A stretch of DNA of 64,000 nucleotides from Pseudodesulfovibrio sediminis (GCF_020886695.1 NZ_AP024485.1:3663001-3727000), one strand, 5' to 3'. Shown: positions 24,988 to 33,475, counted from the first letter of the stretch. The notes: a model not told the origin generated them from the sequence alone. Made by a program: numbers and translations.

Positions 24988-25901
24988 TTATGTGTTCCTT
25001 TTTCAAGGCCGAGGCGGATGAGTTCTCCAATGAGTTCGGTGAAGGAAAATCCAACATGCCCGGCTGCCTGAGGCAGAAGGCTGGTCGGCGTCATGCCCGG
25101 GAGGGTGTTGACTTCCAGCAGATACGCTTCGCCATCCTTGGTGACCATGAAGTCGCCTCGGCTGTAGCCGGTGAGACCCAGCGCGTTGTGGGCAACGACC
25201 ATCTGCGCCTGAATGGAATCGGACAGTTCCTCGTCAACCGGGGCAGGGCAGATCTCTTCTGCGCCGTCCTCTGCGTACTTGTTCGCATAGTCAAAGAACT
25301 CGGAGTCCGATCGGGGCTTGATCATGATAAGCGGCAACGGGTCGTCACCGAGGATGCCGCAGGTCAGTTCCACGCCGGGGATGAAGGATTCGACGAGCGC
25401 GGACTGGCACATGGCGAACACCTTTTCCAAGGCGGCGGGGAAGTCTTCTGCTCTCTTGACCAGTGACATGCCCAGCGACGAACCGCCCTTGTTGGGCTTG
25501 ACGAATACCGGCAGCTCCAACTCAAGCGGCGTAGCAACGCCTTGAACGGGCGTGACCAACTGCCAGTCCGGGGTCTTTATTCCCCGATCCTCGAAGACCT
25601 CCTTGCTGGCCGCTTTGTTCAGGGCCAGATAGGATGCGGCGGGGCCAGCCCCCTGATAGGGACAATCCGCCTTGTCGAGTATGGCCTGGATGAGGCCGTC
25701 TTCCCCCGGGGTGCCGTGGAGGTTGATGAAAGCGAAATCCGCTTCTTTGGCTATGGTCAAAAGACTTTTGAAATCATCGGCCGGATCGAAAAAAGTGACA
25801 GTATGTCCAAGCTCTTCCAGGGCTGAATGGATTTTTTTGGCTCCGGAAAGCGATACTTCCCGTTCGTCAGACCATCCGCCCGCTATCAAAATCACATGCA
25901 T
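24984..25901 (-). CDS. ddl: D-alanine--D-alanine ligase
   Basis: Ddl joins two D-alanines for peptidoglycan precursors. The ATP-grasp fold is clear: N-terminal GGWSDEREVSLSG, PVFVKPNKGGSSLGMSLV (about 150-167) and the metal-binding EVNTLPGMTPTSLLPQAA near 268-285. Length (305) is normal. The start lies 35 bases inside the HD-domain gene upstream, and the end overlaps waaA by four bases, so the genes are tightly packed. Confidence 0.95.
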   Translation of the reverse strand: MHVILIAGGWSDEREVSLSGAKKIHSALEELGHTVTFFDPADDFKSLLTIAKEADFAFINLHGTPGEDGLIQAILDKADCPYQGAGPAASYLALNKAASKEVFEDRGIKTPDWQLVTPVQGVATPLELELPVFVKPNKGGSSLGMSLVKRAEDFPAALEKVFAMCQSALVESFIPGVELTCGILGDDPLPLIMIKPRSDSEFFDYANKYAEDGAEEICPAPVDEELSDSIQAQMVVAHNALGLTGYSRGDFMVTKDGEAYLLEVNTLPGMTPTSLLPQAAGHVGFSFTELIGELIRLGLEKGTHK

Positions 25902-26502
25902 TGAGGTCCACCTTCAGTGTGTTGCACAACATGGCTTCCAGGTTCAGGGCCTGCAGTTCGGTCTTGCGTATCCTGTCCTGATAGTGGTCGGGGATACCGT
26001 ATCTGACGATGAGGTCTTGAAAGCGTTCGTGGATAGTCACCAGTGTGGTGTGGTTGACACGTTTGTCAGCGTAGATGACAACCAGTTGTGTGAAATATTT
26101 GTGTAAGTCCAGTTCAAAAGGCCAGTAGATGTGATGGGTGACACCTGCGGCAACAACAGGGTTGCCGGTCAACTCCAGTGTCCATGATCCACCCAGCTGG
26201 CTATGGCTGCCGCCATGCCGAATGCAGTATGTTTTGGCTATGTCATGCATGAGCGCGGAGGCGCGAACTGTCCCAACATCCACCGGAAGCCCGGCCTTCA
26301 CGGCATGCTCGGCCAGAAACGTGGCCACTTGAGCAACCATGAGACTGTGCTCGGCAACGTTGTCAAGCATGTCGAACTGTTCCCAGAGGGCAAAGCAGGT
26401 CTTGTCATCAGGCACGGGTAAAACCGGATCATACAGTACGCCCGGGGGAGGTGGGAGCGGCGATCCGTAAGGGTTCATATTCGTCAAGGTTTGGTTGGGC
26501 AT
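25867..26502 (-). CDS. HD-domain phosphohydrolase family protein
   Basis: A 211-residue protein with the HD-domain metal ligands visible as H52 (AEHSLMVA) and the H86-D87 doublet (LMHDIAKTYC). HD proteins of this size hydrolyse phosphate esters of nucleotides or related compounds; the substrate is unknown. The N-terminus contains a run of prolines (about 17-20). An alternative start is M9. It is the first gene of the HD-ddl-waaA-kdsB-carA string on this strand. Confidence 0.75.
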   Translation of the reverse strand: MPNQTLTNMNPYGSPLPPPPGVLYDPVLPVPDDKTCFALWEQFDMLDNVAEHSLMVAQVATFLAEHAVKAGLPVDVGTVRASALMHDIAKTYCIRHGGSHSQLGGSWTLELTGNPVVAAGVTHHIYWPFELDLHKYFTQLVVIYADKRVNHTTLVTIHERFQDLIVRYGIPDHYQDRIRKTELQALNLEAMLCNTLKVDLNACDFDSGRMV

Positions 26503-26659
26503 ACCTGTGCACTACTGGTTGGGCTGTGATTAATGGGATGCCCTTTGCATCCGGATAGGGATAACCTACCAGCCTGGCGAGGAAAAATAAAGTGGATGTG
26601 CCAAGGAAAATCATACTCCTCTTAAAAGCAAAAATGTATGGTTTTGCAAGCGTATCCAG

Positions 26660-26665
26660 TATAAT
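26660..26665 (+). promoter_or_regulatory. Possible -10 box before the membrane protein
   Basis: TATAAT stands about 45 bases before the probable translation start of the membrane protein gene. No convincing -35 box is seen at the right spacing. The rest of the divergent gap (26503-26690) shows nothing else I can name. Confidence 0.3.
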
Positions 26666-26740
26666 AAAACGTTGGTGTGTTGAGGCGACGATGTCCAAAG
26701 AGGTGATGATATTATAGTTTACCTGCAAATCCTTTTTTTC

Positions 26741-27379
26741 ATGACGTGTATCCTCGCCGGGGGGATTGCCGTGAAGATGTGGCAACTGTATCGGACCTAC
26801 CGCCTGCCGGGAGTGGGCTGGTGGATATTGGGTGCCCTTGGAGTCGCTTCGGCTTCATTGTTCGCCGCCATTGGCGTGTATGTCGGCGTGTGGGCCAGAG
26901 CTGTGGTGTCCCATATTCTTTTGATAGGCGGGGTAGGGGCGCTGTGGCTCGGTGCGCGACTGTTTTTCGGAGAGGGCGTGGATAAACGGCATTATGTCCT
27001 CTATGGGCTGCTGCTCATTGGTTCCACCTGTTCCTTTTATTGGCTCTGGGCCGTCAATCCGATGTATCAGGCGCGGTTGGCGCTCGACAGTATCCTGCTC
27101 CTCATCATCTCACTGGCCATATCCCAATCCTATTTTGCCTCCATGATAAAACACAGGGCGGTGGTGATCACCGGGGTTCTTTACAGCCTTTTTGCCCTGG
27201 CTAATGGGTTTCGCTGTGTAAACATCATTTTGTTCCCGAAAATGGATTCCTATTTCCTGTCGGGAATCGGTGCAATCGTCCTGACGTTCATCATGGCTCC
27301 CGTTCTGGTCGTGGCGCTTGCCAGCAAGGTTCTCATCATCCGGGAGAAGGTGCGCTTGTCAGCCGAAGATGAGCAGTAA
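26741..27379 (+). CDS. Multi-pass membrane protein of unknown function
   Basis: I do not recognise the family. The 212 residues form about six or seven hydrophobic segments separated by short basic loops (WQLYRTYRLPG, IKHR), ending in a charged tail. The ATG at 26741 has no ribosome binding site and cuts into the first membrane helix. The frame is open back to a TGA at 26681 without any ATG, GTG or TTG; an AGAGGTGATG sequence stands just before an ATT codon at 26711, so the true start may be ATT, adding ten residues that complete the helix. A mini-ORF (ATG at 26691, eight codons) overlaps in another frame. Confidence 0.7.
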   Translation: MTCILAGGIAVKMWQLYRTYRLPGVGWWILGALGVASASLFAAIGVYVGVWARAVVSHILLIGGVGALWLGARLFFGEGVDKRHYVLYGLLLIGSTCSFYWLWAVNPMYQARLALDSILLLIISLAISQSYFASMIKHRAVVITGVLYSLFALANGFRCVNIILFPKMDSYFLSGIGAIVLTFIMAPVLVVALASKVLIIREKVRLSAEDEQ

Positions 27380-27526
27380 TCTTCCCTGTTTTTGTCTCCA
27401 TCGCCGAATTGTGCGTCGTGTTCTCTTCTTCGTGTGGGATTTTCATTTGCCCACATCATTCAGAAGGTATATGTCTTTCGCTAACCCAACCGAATTGGAC
27501 CCACTATTAGCATAAAGGATCCTGAT

Positions 27527-28621
27527 TTGAGCTTCGAATTATTGGAGAAATTTCGCGACCCCGACCTGTGCCGCAAGATGCTCGACAAAATGCAGGGAGA
27601 TCTCACTAACGACCTGCGTTTCATGGAAGTGTGCGGTACCCATACTGTTGCCATTTTTCAGAGTGGACTTCGGTCCCTCCTGCCAGAGAAGATCGTTCAC
27701 CTGAGCGGTCCCGGCTGTCCCGTTTGTGTGACCCACGAGTCCGAGGTCAATGCTTTCCTGGATTTGGCCGGACACGATCGTGTCATCATGGCCACGTTCG
27801 GCGATCTTATGCGCGTCCCCGGCGATAACGGACGCAACCTGAAAAAAGCCATGGCCGATGGTGCGCGTGTGAAGGTGGTCTATTCCCCCTTTGATACGCT
27901 GAAGCTGGCCAAGGAAAATCCCGATGATCTGATTGTTTTTATCGGCGTCGGTTTCGAGACCACGGCGCCGACCATAGCCGGGACCATGAAGATGGCCCGG
28001 GCGCAGGGCATAGAGAACCTGCGTGTTCTGTGTTTTCACAAGACAGTACCCACGGCGCTGGAGGCCCTGCTCTCGGATGAAGCCATCAATATTGACGGGT
28101 TTATTCTTCCCGGGCATGTCTCCGCCATCATCGGAGTGGAACCATACAACTTCATCGCCGAGAAATTTGGCAAGTCCGCTGTGGTGACCGGGTTCGAGCC
28201 GCTTGATATTCTTCAATCCCTGACGCAGATGATAGACTGGCGCAACAAGGGAGAGGCCCATGTCGTCAACAACTACACCCGCATCGTGGGCGAGAACGGC
28301 AACCCCAAGGCGCTCGAAGTCATGTATGAAGTGTTCGAACCCACTGACGCCTTGTGGCGCGGGATCGGGTTGATTCCCGGTTCGGGGCTGGAGATTCGCC
28401 CTGAATGGGAACTGTTCGACGCCAAAAAGGAATTCGGCATCACCATTGAGGAAGGTCCGGCACTCAAGGGGTGCAAATGCGGGGATATTCTCAAGGGAAT
28501 CAAGCAGCCTGTTGAATGTCCGCTGTTTGGCAAGGCATGTACTCCGGCCAATCCGGTCGGTCCGTGTATGGTTTCCACCGAAGGCTCATGTGCAGCCTAC
28601 TACAAATACAAATTGGATTAG
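27527..28621 (+). CDS. hypD: Hydrogenase maturation factor HypD
   Basis: HypD, with HypC, is the scaffold on which the Fe(CN)2CO group of [NiFe] hydrogenases is built. The conserved stretches MEVCGTHT (about 33-40), GPGCPVCVT (about 65-73) and GFETTAPT (about 146) are present, as are the C-terminal cysteines that hold a 4Fe-4S cluster (KGCKCGD, CPLFGKAC, GPCMVSTEGSC). Length (364) is normal. Translation begins at TTG, with AAAGGA nine bases upstream. hypE follows after two bases. Confidence 0.96.
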   Translation: MSFELLEKFRDPDLCRKMLDKMQGDLTNDLRFMEVCGTHTVAIFQSGLRSLLPEKIVHLSGPGCPVCVTHESEVNAFLDLAGHDRVIMATFGDLMRVPGDNGRNLKKAMADGARVKVVYSPFDTLKLAKENPDDLIVFIGVGFETTAPTIAGTMKMARAQGIENLRVLCFHKTVPTALEALLSDEAINIDGFILPGHVSAIIGVEPYNFIAEKFGKSAVVTGFEPLDILQSLTQMIDWRNKGEAHVVNNYTRIVGENGNPKALEVMYEVFEPTDALWRGIGLIPGSGLEIRPEWELFDAKKEFGITIEEGPALKGCKCGDILKGIKQPVECPLFGKACTPANPVGPCMVSTEGSCAAYYKYKLD

Positions 28622-28623
28622 CA

Positions 28624-29628
28624 ATGTCTGATAAGGTTCTTCTCGATTACGGCAGTGGCGGCCGCGCTTCTCAACGTCTCATTTCCGAGCTGTTTCTGAA
28701 GTATCTGGGCAATGATGAACTCAACCGTCTCAATGATGCGGCAGAGCTGGCCATGTCCGGGCGTCTCGCCATGTCCACCGACTCGTTTGTCGTGGACCCC
28801 ATTTTCTTTCCCGGTGGCAATATCGGTTCTCTGGCCGTGCACGGCACTGTCAATGATGTGGCCATGATGGGAGCTATTCCGCGCCATATCACCTGTGCCT
28901 ATATCATCGAAGAGGGACTCCCCATGGATGATCTGGAGCAGATCGTGGCTGCCATGGGCAAGGCTGCCGAAGAGGCCGGGGTGACCGTGGTTTCCGGTGA
29001 TACCAAAGTTGTCCCCAAGGGGGCAGTGGACAAGATCTTTATCAATACCACCGGGATCGGCGATATCATCGTGGACCCGGCTCCGTCTGGCGATGCGGCC
29101 AAGCCGGGTGACGCTGTTCTCATTTCGGGTACGGTGGGCGATCATGGTTTGACTATTCTCGGTACCCGTGAAGGCCTTGATTTTGAAGCCAGGGTGGAGT
29201 CCGACTCCGCTTCGCTCAACCATCTGCTCATCAAGTTGGTAGAGGGGCTGCCAGAGGTTCATGTGTTACGTGATCCCACCCGTGGCGGGTTGGCCACGAC
29301 GCTCAACGAGATCACCTCCAGCTCCAACGTCTGTTGTGAGTTGATTGAGAGCGATCTGCCGATCAAGGCCGAGGTCAAGGGCGGTTGTTCCATCCTTGGT
29401 CTGGACCCGTTGTATCTCGCCAATGAAGGCAAGTTCTTGTGCATTCTCCCCCAGGAACATGCCGACAAGGCTCTGGAGATCATGCGCGCCGATCCGCTGG
29501 GCGCAGGCGCGTGTCAGATCGGCACCATGACCGATGCCAATCCGGGCAAGGTGGTCCTGGTGACCCCGTTGGGCGGGAAGCGTCTGCTCGGAATGCTCGA
29601 AGGTGAGCAGTTGCCCCGTATTTGCTAG
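28624..29628 (+). CDS. hypE: Hydrogenase maturation factor HypE
   Basis: HypE converts a carbamoyl group carried on its C-terminal cysteine to thiocyanate, the source of the cyanide ligands of [NiFe] hydrogenase. The N-terminal LDYGSGGRASQRLI is typical of this PurM-like fold, and the protein ends in PRIC, with the essential terminal Cys at residue 334. The ATG two bases after the hypD stop is chosen; the frame is open upstream inside hypD but that part is not family-like. A terminator follows. Confidence 0.97.
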   Translation: MSDKVLLDYGSGGRASQRLISELFLKYLGNDELNRLNDAAELAMSGRLAMSTDSFVVDPIFFPGGNIGSLAVHGTVNDVAMMGAIPRHITCAYIIEEGLPMDDLEQIVAAMGKAAEEAGVTVVSGDTKVVPKGAVDKIFINTTGIGDIIVDPAPSGDAAKPGDAVLISGTVGDHGLTILGTREGLDFEARVESDSASLNHLLIKLVEGLPEVHVLRDPTRGGLATTLNEITSSSNVCCELIESDLPIKAEVKGGCSILGLDPLYLANEGKFLCILPQEHADKALEIMRADPLGAGACQIGTMTDANPGKVVLVTPLGGKRLLGMLEGEQLPRIC

Positions 29629-29651
29629 CAGGCAATACTTGGGAAATATTC

Positions 29652-29689
29652 AACCGCCATCGCCTGTAAAAGGGGGATGGCGGTTTTTT
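29652..29689 (+). terminator. Intrinsic terminator after hypE
   Basis: AACCGCCATC pairs with GATGGCGGTT, followed by a run of T. It separates hypDE from the MarR unit. Confidence 0.9.
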
Positions 29690-29692
29690 GCA

Positions 29693-29698
29693 TTGACA
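29693..29698 (+). promoter_or_regulatory. Candidate -35 box of the marR promoter
   Basis: TTGACA lies 45 bases before the regulator's ATG. The expected -10 position overlaps the palindromic operator, which would let the regulator block RNA polymerase, but the -10 sequence itself is poor. Confidence 0.4.
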
Positions 29699-29714
29699 GT
29701 GATCAGGTAATATG

Positions 29715-29728
29715 TTTGCCTAGGCAAA
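29715..29728. promoter_or_regulatory. Palindromic operator O1 of the MarR regulator
   Basis: TTTGCCTAGGCAAA is a perfect 14-base palindrome 15 bases before the MarR start codon. The same 12-base core recurs before the next gene, so it is the probable binding site of the regulator. Confidence 0.8.
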
Positions 29729-29743
29729 TAAGTTGAGGAGAAT

Positions 29744-30178
29744 ATGCAGTATACCATTGAAGAAACAGCAGGCTATCTGGTCTATCGAGTTGGACGGTTG
29801 TTACGCTATCGTGCCGGGCAGTATTTCAAGCAGGAAGGACTCGACATCAGTCCTGAACAATGGATGCTGTTGTTGCTGGTGCATGAGAGGGGAGAGGCCA
29901 TGTTAAGTGATTTGGTGGAGCCTGTGGTAGGCGATCATCCCAATGTCACCCGCATGGTCACCGGTTTGGAAAAGCTGGGATACCTGGAGCGGCAGAGGAA
30001 TCCTGAAGACAAGCGCAGTCGTCTGGTGTCTTTGACCCCCAAGGCACAGGTTTTGGTTCATGATGTCCTGCCCAATCTGATTGAGGCCAAGGCAGCCTAT
30101 TTTGAGGGATTGGATCAAACCGATGTCAGCCGGATGATCAGCAGCCTGCAGGTTGTCCTCGCCAATCTGGAAGCGTAG
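29744..30178 (+). CDS. MarR-family transcriptional regulator
   Basis: A 144-residue winged-helix regulator. The recognition helix region (DHPNVTRMVTGLEKLGYLERQ, about 64-84 overall) and wing (NPEDKRSRLVSLTPKA, about 86-101) are clear MarR features, with dimerisation helices at both ends. GAGGAG stands before the ATG. Identical palindromes precede this gene and the C_GCAxxG_C_C gene, indicating autoregulation and control of the neighbour. The ligand or redox signal is unknown; there is no cysteine in the protein, which argues against direct thiol sensing. Confidence 0.93.
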   Translation: MQYTIEETAGYLVYRVGRLLRYRAGQYFKQEGLDISPEQWMLLLLVHERGEAMLSDLVEPVVGDHPNVTRMVTGLEKLGYLERQRNPEDKRSRLVSLTPKAQVLVHDVLPNLIEAKAAYFEGLDQTDVSRMISSLQVVLANLEA

Positions 30179-30196
30179 TTTTTTTTATCCAAATAC

Positions 30197-30208
30197 TTGC
30201 CTAGGCAA
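30197..30208. promoter_or_regulatory. Palindromic operator O2 before the redox protein
   Basis: TTGCCTAGGCAA, flanked by C and AATAAAAT, repeats the O1 core 22 bases before the next start codon. The following TAAAAT (30210-30215) could be a -10 box covered by the regulator. Confidence 0.78.
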
Positions 30209-30229
30209 ATAAAATGAGGAGGACGTTCG

Positions 30230-30700
30230 ATGCAACACCAACAGTATGAACAGGTAGTGGAGGAGGCCGTGCAATATGGTCTGGATGGCTGTACGTGTTC
30301 CGAATCCATAGGGGCGGCGTTCGGGGCATGGTTGGGGTTTGACCAAGGCTCCATGGTCGGAATGTGTGGTGGATTTGCTGGTGGCATGGGGTTTTCAGGC
30401 GAGACCTGTGGTGTCGTGGCCGCGGCCTTGCTTGTCATCGGTGTGACGTTCGGTCCGGTCTCTGTAGAGGATGCCGAGGCAAGGGGGCGGATCAAGCGTC
30501 TCGCGTCAGAATTTGTTGAATCGTTCTTGCGTCAGAACGGGTCCCTAGTTTGCCGCGATTTACGCGGGGATGTAGACATGCGTTCGTCAGACGGGCGGGA
30601 ACAGCTCATCCGGAGTGGCAGACCTCAGGAGTTGATTCGCAGTGGCGCTGCCTTACTGGCGGAATTGGTGAGCAGGGAAAAGGAGAGACAAAGGGCATAA
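30230..30700 (+). CDS. C_GCAxxG_C_C family redox-active protein
   Basis: The protein has the cysteine/glycine pattern that names this family: C21 and C23, then C46-GGFAGGMGFSGETC60-G, with a further Cys near 108. The glycine-rich stretch 41-75 is the conserved core, and many family members occur in anaerobes. The usual view is a redox role; the cofactor is not known to me. It is 156 residues and has AGGAGG before the ATG. It lies within a MarR-controlled pair, and a hairpin follows its stop. Confidence 0.82.
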   Translation: MQHQQYEQVVEEAVQYGLDGCTCSESIGAAFGAWLGFDQGSMVGMCGGFAGGMGFSGETCGVVAAALLVIGVTFGPVSVEDAEARGRIKRLASEFVESFLRQNGSLVCRDLRGDVDMRSSDGREQLIRSGRPQELIRSGAALLAELVSREKERQRA

Positions 30701-30703
30701 AGA

Positions 30704-30729
30704 AAGGCCCTTGGTTTTCCAAGGGCCTT
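30704..30729. terminator. Terminator hairpin between convergent genes
   Basis: AAGGCCCTTGG pairs perfectly with CCAAGGGCCTT around a TTTT loop. The T-run is better on the minus strand, so it mainly serves the cheV gene but probably stops both. Confidence 0.8.
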
Positions 30730-30748
30730 GATTGTGCTGTGAATGATG

Positions 30749-31765
30749 TCAGCGTTTGGCTTTTTCTTGCCGGTCCTGAATGAGTAAGGCAGCCTTCTGA
30801 GCCAGATAGGTGATCTCCGGCTTGGAGACCTGATCGTCGGCGCCCACTGTTTCGCCGCGGTGGCGCAGTTTGTCCGTGATGAGAGATGAGAAGAGAATTA
30901 CCGGCAAATCGGCGAGGACCGGATCTTCCTTGATGAGTTTGCACAGGTGGTGGCCATCCATCATGGGCATCTCGATATCCGAGACAATAACCTGGACGTA
31001 ATCGGTGATGGGGCGGTTGTTTTCCGCAGCCATTCTTTTGATTTCCTTGAGGCGGTCCCAGCATTCCTTGCCGTTGTTGGTTTTTTCTACCAGAAAACCG
31101 GCCTGTCCGAGCATATCCTTGATCATCTCGCGGATGAGTGGAGAATCGTCTGCAATGAGCGCTTTGTAGTTGGAAATATTGTCGAAGACCACGTTGTCAT
31201 CAAACTGGAGGCGCATTTCCGGGTTGAGTTCGGACACGATGCGTTCCAGGTCGAGGATAAACACGATGCGGTTGTCAAATTTAACGACACCGGTGATGGA
31301 ACCGGAAGAGAGGGCGGAAACGTATTTGTTGGGCGCTTCGACATCTTCCCATGAAATACGGTGAATACGTGTTACACCAGAGACCATGAATGCGGACGTG
31401 ATCTGATTGAATTCCGTGACAATAACTTTGGGCGGCTCATTTTCCACCCGTTTTTTCTTGAGCCACGTGCAGAGATCAAGCAGCGGAATGATGCGCGAGC
31501 GGAGATTGAAGGCCCCGAGCACAGATTCGTGTGAAACTTCAGGCATTTCAGTTACATCTGGCATCCTGATGATTTCAAGAACCTTGGCGACATTAACGCC
31601 GTAGTACCCTTTGCGACTTGGTTTGAGTCCCTTCTTCGAGTCTTGAATTTCCTCATTGAGCTCTATTTCTTCTTGAGCCTTGGGCTCTTCTTCAAGATAG
31701 AACTCGACGATTTCAAGTTCATTGGTGCCGGCTTCGAGCAGAATGCCATTGGATTCGGAGGCCAT
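30749..31765 (-). CDS. cheV: CheV-type chemotaxis coupling protein (CheW-receiver)
   Basis: Residues 1-185 form a CheW-like domain and 200-338 a receiver (AD-D at 206-207, phosphoacceptor D263 in VSDIEMPMMDG, K near 318). CheV couples receptors to CheA and tunes signalling when phosphorylated. An acidic insertion of about 28 residues (24-52, rich in Glu) interrupts the first strand pair of the CheW domain, which is unusual. Genomes of this group carry several chemotaxis sets; no receptor or CheA gene is adjacent. Confidence 0.9.
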   Translation of the reverse strand: MASESNGILLEAGTNELEIVEFYLEEEPKAQEEIELNEEIQDSKKGLKPSRKGYYGVNVAKVLEIIRMPDVTEMPEVSHESVLGAFNLRSRIIPLLDLCTWLKKKRVENEPPKVIVTEFNQITSAFMVSGVTRIHRISWEDVEAPNKYVSALSSGSITGVVKFDNRIVFILDLERIVSELNPEMRLQFDDNVVFDNISNYKALIADDSPLIREMIKDMLGQAGFLVEKTNNGKECWDRLKEIKRMAAENNRPITDYVQVIVSDIEMPMMDGHHLCKLIKEDPVLADLPVILFSSLITDKLRHRGETVGADDQVSKPEITYLAQKAALLIQDRQEKAKR

Positions 31766-31826
31766 GGAATACCGTACCTTTGCAAAATGATGAAATTATT
31801 CAAATACACTGGAGACTGTGTAAACG

Positions 31827-32843
31827 TTATTGGCAAATTTCGTCAACATCCAGATCGTGGGCTGTGTCAGCCGGTTCGAGGGTGGCGATGACAGCGGCTG
31901 TGGCTTCCAGATCTTCCCAAGTCTCACATTGAAGCAGGGAGCCGCGCAGTGCACGGATGCCACGAAGCCCCTTTGCATACCGGGGGATGATGGAGCGAAT
32001 CTTGCGAAATGACCGGCTGTCACCTTCGTACTGCCGTGTCAGGCGTATGTGTTCGCGGACGATCTGCGCCAGAAATGCACCGTCGCGTTCAGGGAGTTCG
32101 GTACCGGAACGAAGGGCCACAAAGCGGTCGAAAATTGAAGGATCATAGAGTGCGCCACGAGCAAACATGATGGCATCTATTCCGGTCTCGTCAATGCATT
32201 GAACACCTGCTTCGGCTGTGAATAGATCGCCGGAGCCGACCACTGGTATGGAAATGGCCTTCTTCAATTCGGCGAGCTTGGACCAGTTGGCCTGTCCGGC
32301 AAACATCTGTTTTCCATAGCGGGGGTGCAGGGTGACCCAGTCGACGCCGATGTCTTCCAGGCGCTTGGCCAGCTCGATAAAGACCTCTTCGCCCTTGTTG
32401 AAGCCCAGGCGAAATTTGACGCCGACACGGCCGCCATCAGGATGCTCAGCGGCTTTCCGAACCATGATGGCAGCGAGGTTGACCAGCTTGTCGAGATCGT
32501 CCATGAGCTTGACGCCGGAACCGGACTTCAGGACCTTGCGGACAGGGCAGCCTGCGTTCAGGTCGTAGTTGCGGTAGCCCATGCCGAGGAGTTTATCCAT
32601 CACCGGTTCGAAATATTCCGCATCGGCTCCAAAAAGTTGAAGAACCATGGGGTCGTCCTCCGGGCAGGTGGCGAGCAGACGTTTCGTCCCTGCGTTCTTG
32701 AATGCCAGTCCCTTGACCGAAACCATTTCCGAACAGCAGACGCCACATCCAAATTGTTTGGAGAGAAGTCTGAAAGGGAGATCGGAGTATCCGGCCAATG
32801 GTGCAAGCCAGGGCGAATCGGGTGTGATGGTGAATGTGCTCAT
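31827..32843 (-). CDS. tRNA-dihydrouridine synthase
   Basis: The flavin-dependent Dus family reduces uridines in tRNA D-loops. LAPLAGYSDLPFR (about 13-25), the catalytic Cys C99 in NAGCPVRK, HPRYGKQMF near 185 and the FMN-site VVGSGDLFT near 210 are visible. The chosen start gives MSTFTITPDSP just before the first conserved motif; the upstream in-frame ATG at 32987 would add 48 unrelated residues. Which Dus subtype (A, B or C) cannot be settled from this. It reads away from the tRNA cluster. Confidence 0.92.
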   Translation of the reverse strand: MSTFTITPDSPWLAPLAGYSDLPFRLLSKQFGCGVCCSEMVSVKGLAFKNAGTKRLLATCPEDDPMVLQLFGADAEYFEPVMDKLLGMGYRNYDLNAGCPVRKVLKSGSGVKLMDDLDKLVNLAAIMVRKAAEHPDGGRVGVKFRLGFNKGEEVFIELAKRLEDIGVDWVTLHPRYGKQMFAGQANWSKLAELKKAISIPVVGSGDLFTAEAGVQCIDETGIDAIMFARGALYDPSIFDRFVALRSGTELPERDGAFLAQIVREHIRLTRQYEGDSRSFRKIRSIIPRYAKGLRGIRALRGSLLQCETWEDLEATAAVIATLEPADTAHDLDVDEICQ

Positions 32844-33170
32844 GATGGGAAGGACATAATTATTGCCGGGGTGAGAGTCAAAGGAATTAAAAAGTTCAAT
32901 GAGCGTTTGACTATTACTTAATATAAGATGGGCTGGATGTGAGCGGTAAAATCTCTTTGCAGAAAGGGAGTGCATGAATGTATGCAAGGATGTGTGGTCA
33001 TGGTGGGGAGCTTTTCAGATTGCGCGGTAGATCGGGAAAGCCCGGTATTAGAGGGTTCATCAGGCATAAACGCTTTGTCGACGCCATCAAGTGCCTCAGC
33101 GTGGGATAGCAAGTTGAGAACGTTGAGTATTATGGTGATAATATATTTTTGAAAAATCTCAAAAACAGGG

Positions 33171-33199
33171 TTGACAAAAGTCCGGTTAAAAACTTAAAC
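33171..33199 (+). promoter_or_regulatory. Upstream promoter of the tRNA-tuf unit
   Basis: A perfect TTGACA and TTAAAC, 17 bases apart, about 105 bases before tRNA-Thr. Confidence 0.6.
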
Positions 33200-33261
33200 C
33201 TGCCCGTCTTCGAGCGGAAGGCGAGCGCAGAAGCGGTCGCAAAGAAAGTTCGAAAAACCAC

Positions 33262-33290
33262 TTGCTTTTTGAAATATTGGCGTTTATAGA
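33262..33290 (+). promoter_or_regulatory. Second promoter, next to tRNA-Thr
   Basis: TTGCTT and TATAGA, 17 bases apart; the predicted start lies about eight bases before the tRNA-Thr 5' end, an arrangement common for tRNA genes. Confidence 0.65.
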
Positions 33291-33304
33291 CTTCGTTCCC
33301 GAGA

Positions 33305-33380
33305 GCTGGCGTAGCTCAATTGGTAGAGCAGCTGATTTGTAATCAGCAGGTTGCGGGTTCAAGTCCCATCGCCAGCTCCA
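33305..33380 (+). tRNA. tRNA-Thr (anticodon TGT)
   Basis: Acceptor GCTGGCG pairs with CGCCAGC; anticodon loop TTTGTAA gives TGT; D loop and T loop (TTCAAGT) are standard; CCA is encoded. First of three tRNAs before tuf. Confidence 0.97.
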
Positions 33381-33389
33381 TATATAAAT

Positions 33390-33475
33390 GGTGGGGTTCC
33401 CGAGTGGCCAAAGGGAACAGACTGTAAATCTGTCGGCGTACGCCTTCGGAGGTTCAAATCCTCCCCCCACCACCA
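33390..33475 (+). tRNA. tRNA-Tyr (anticodon GTA)
   Basis: Acceptor GGTGGGG pairs with CCCCACC; anticodon loop CTGTAAA gives GTA; a long variable arm makes it a class II tRNA of 86 bases, as expected for Tyr. CCA is encoded. Confidence 0.97.

Larger units (their letters stand above)
32844..33304. other. Intergenic region before the tRNA-tuf unit
   Basis: 461 bases without a gene I can support. It contains two promoter-like sequences for the tRNA unit (listed separately). A 60-codon open frame on the plus strand (32970-33152) has no ribosome binding site or family resemblance and is not called. Confidence 0.6.

Noticed and set aside
32970..33152. 60-codon plus-strand frame before the tRNA genes
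   Set aside because: No ribosome binding site, no domain, and no gene partner. The region is more simply upstream sequence of the tRNA promoters.
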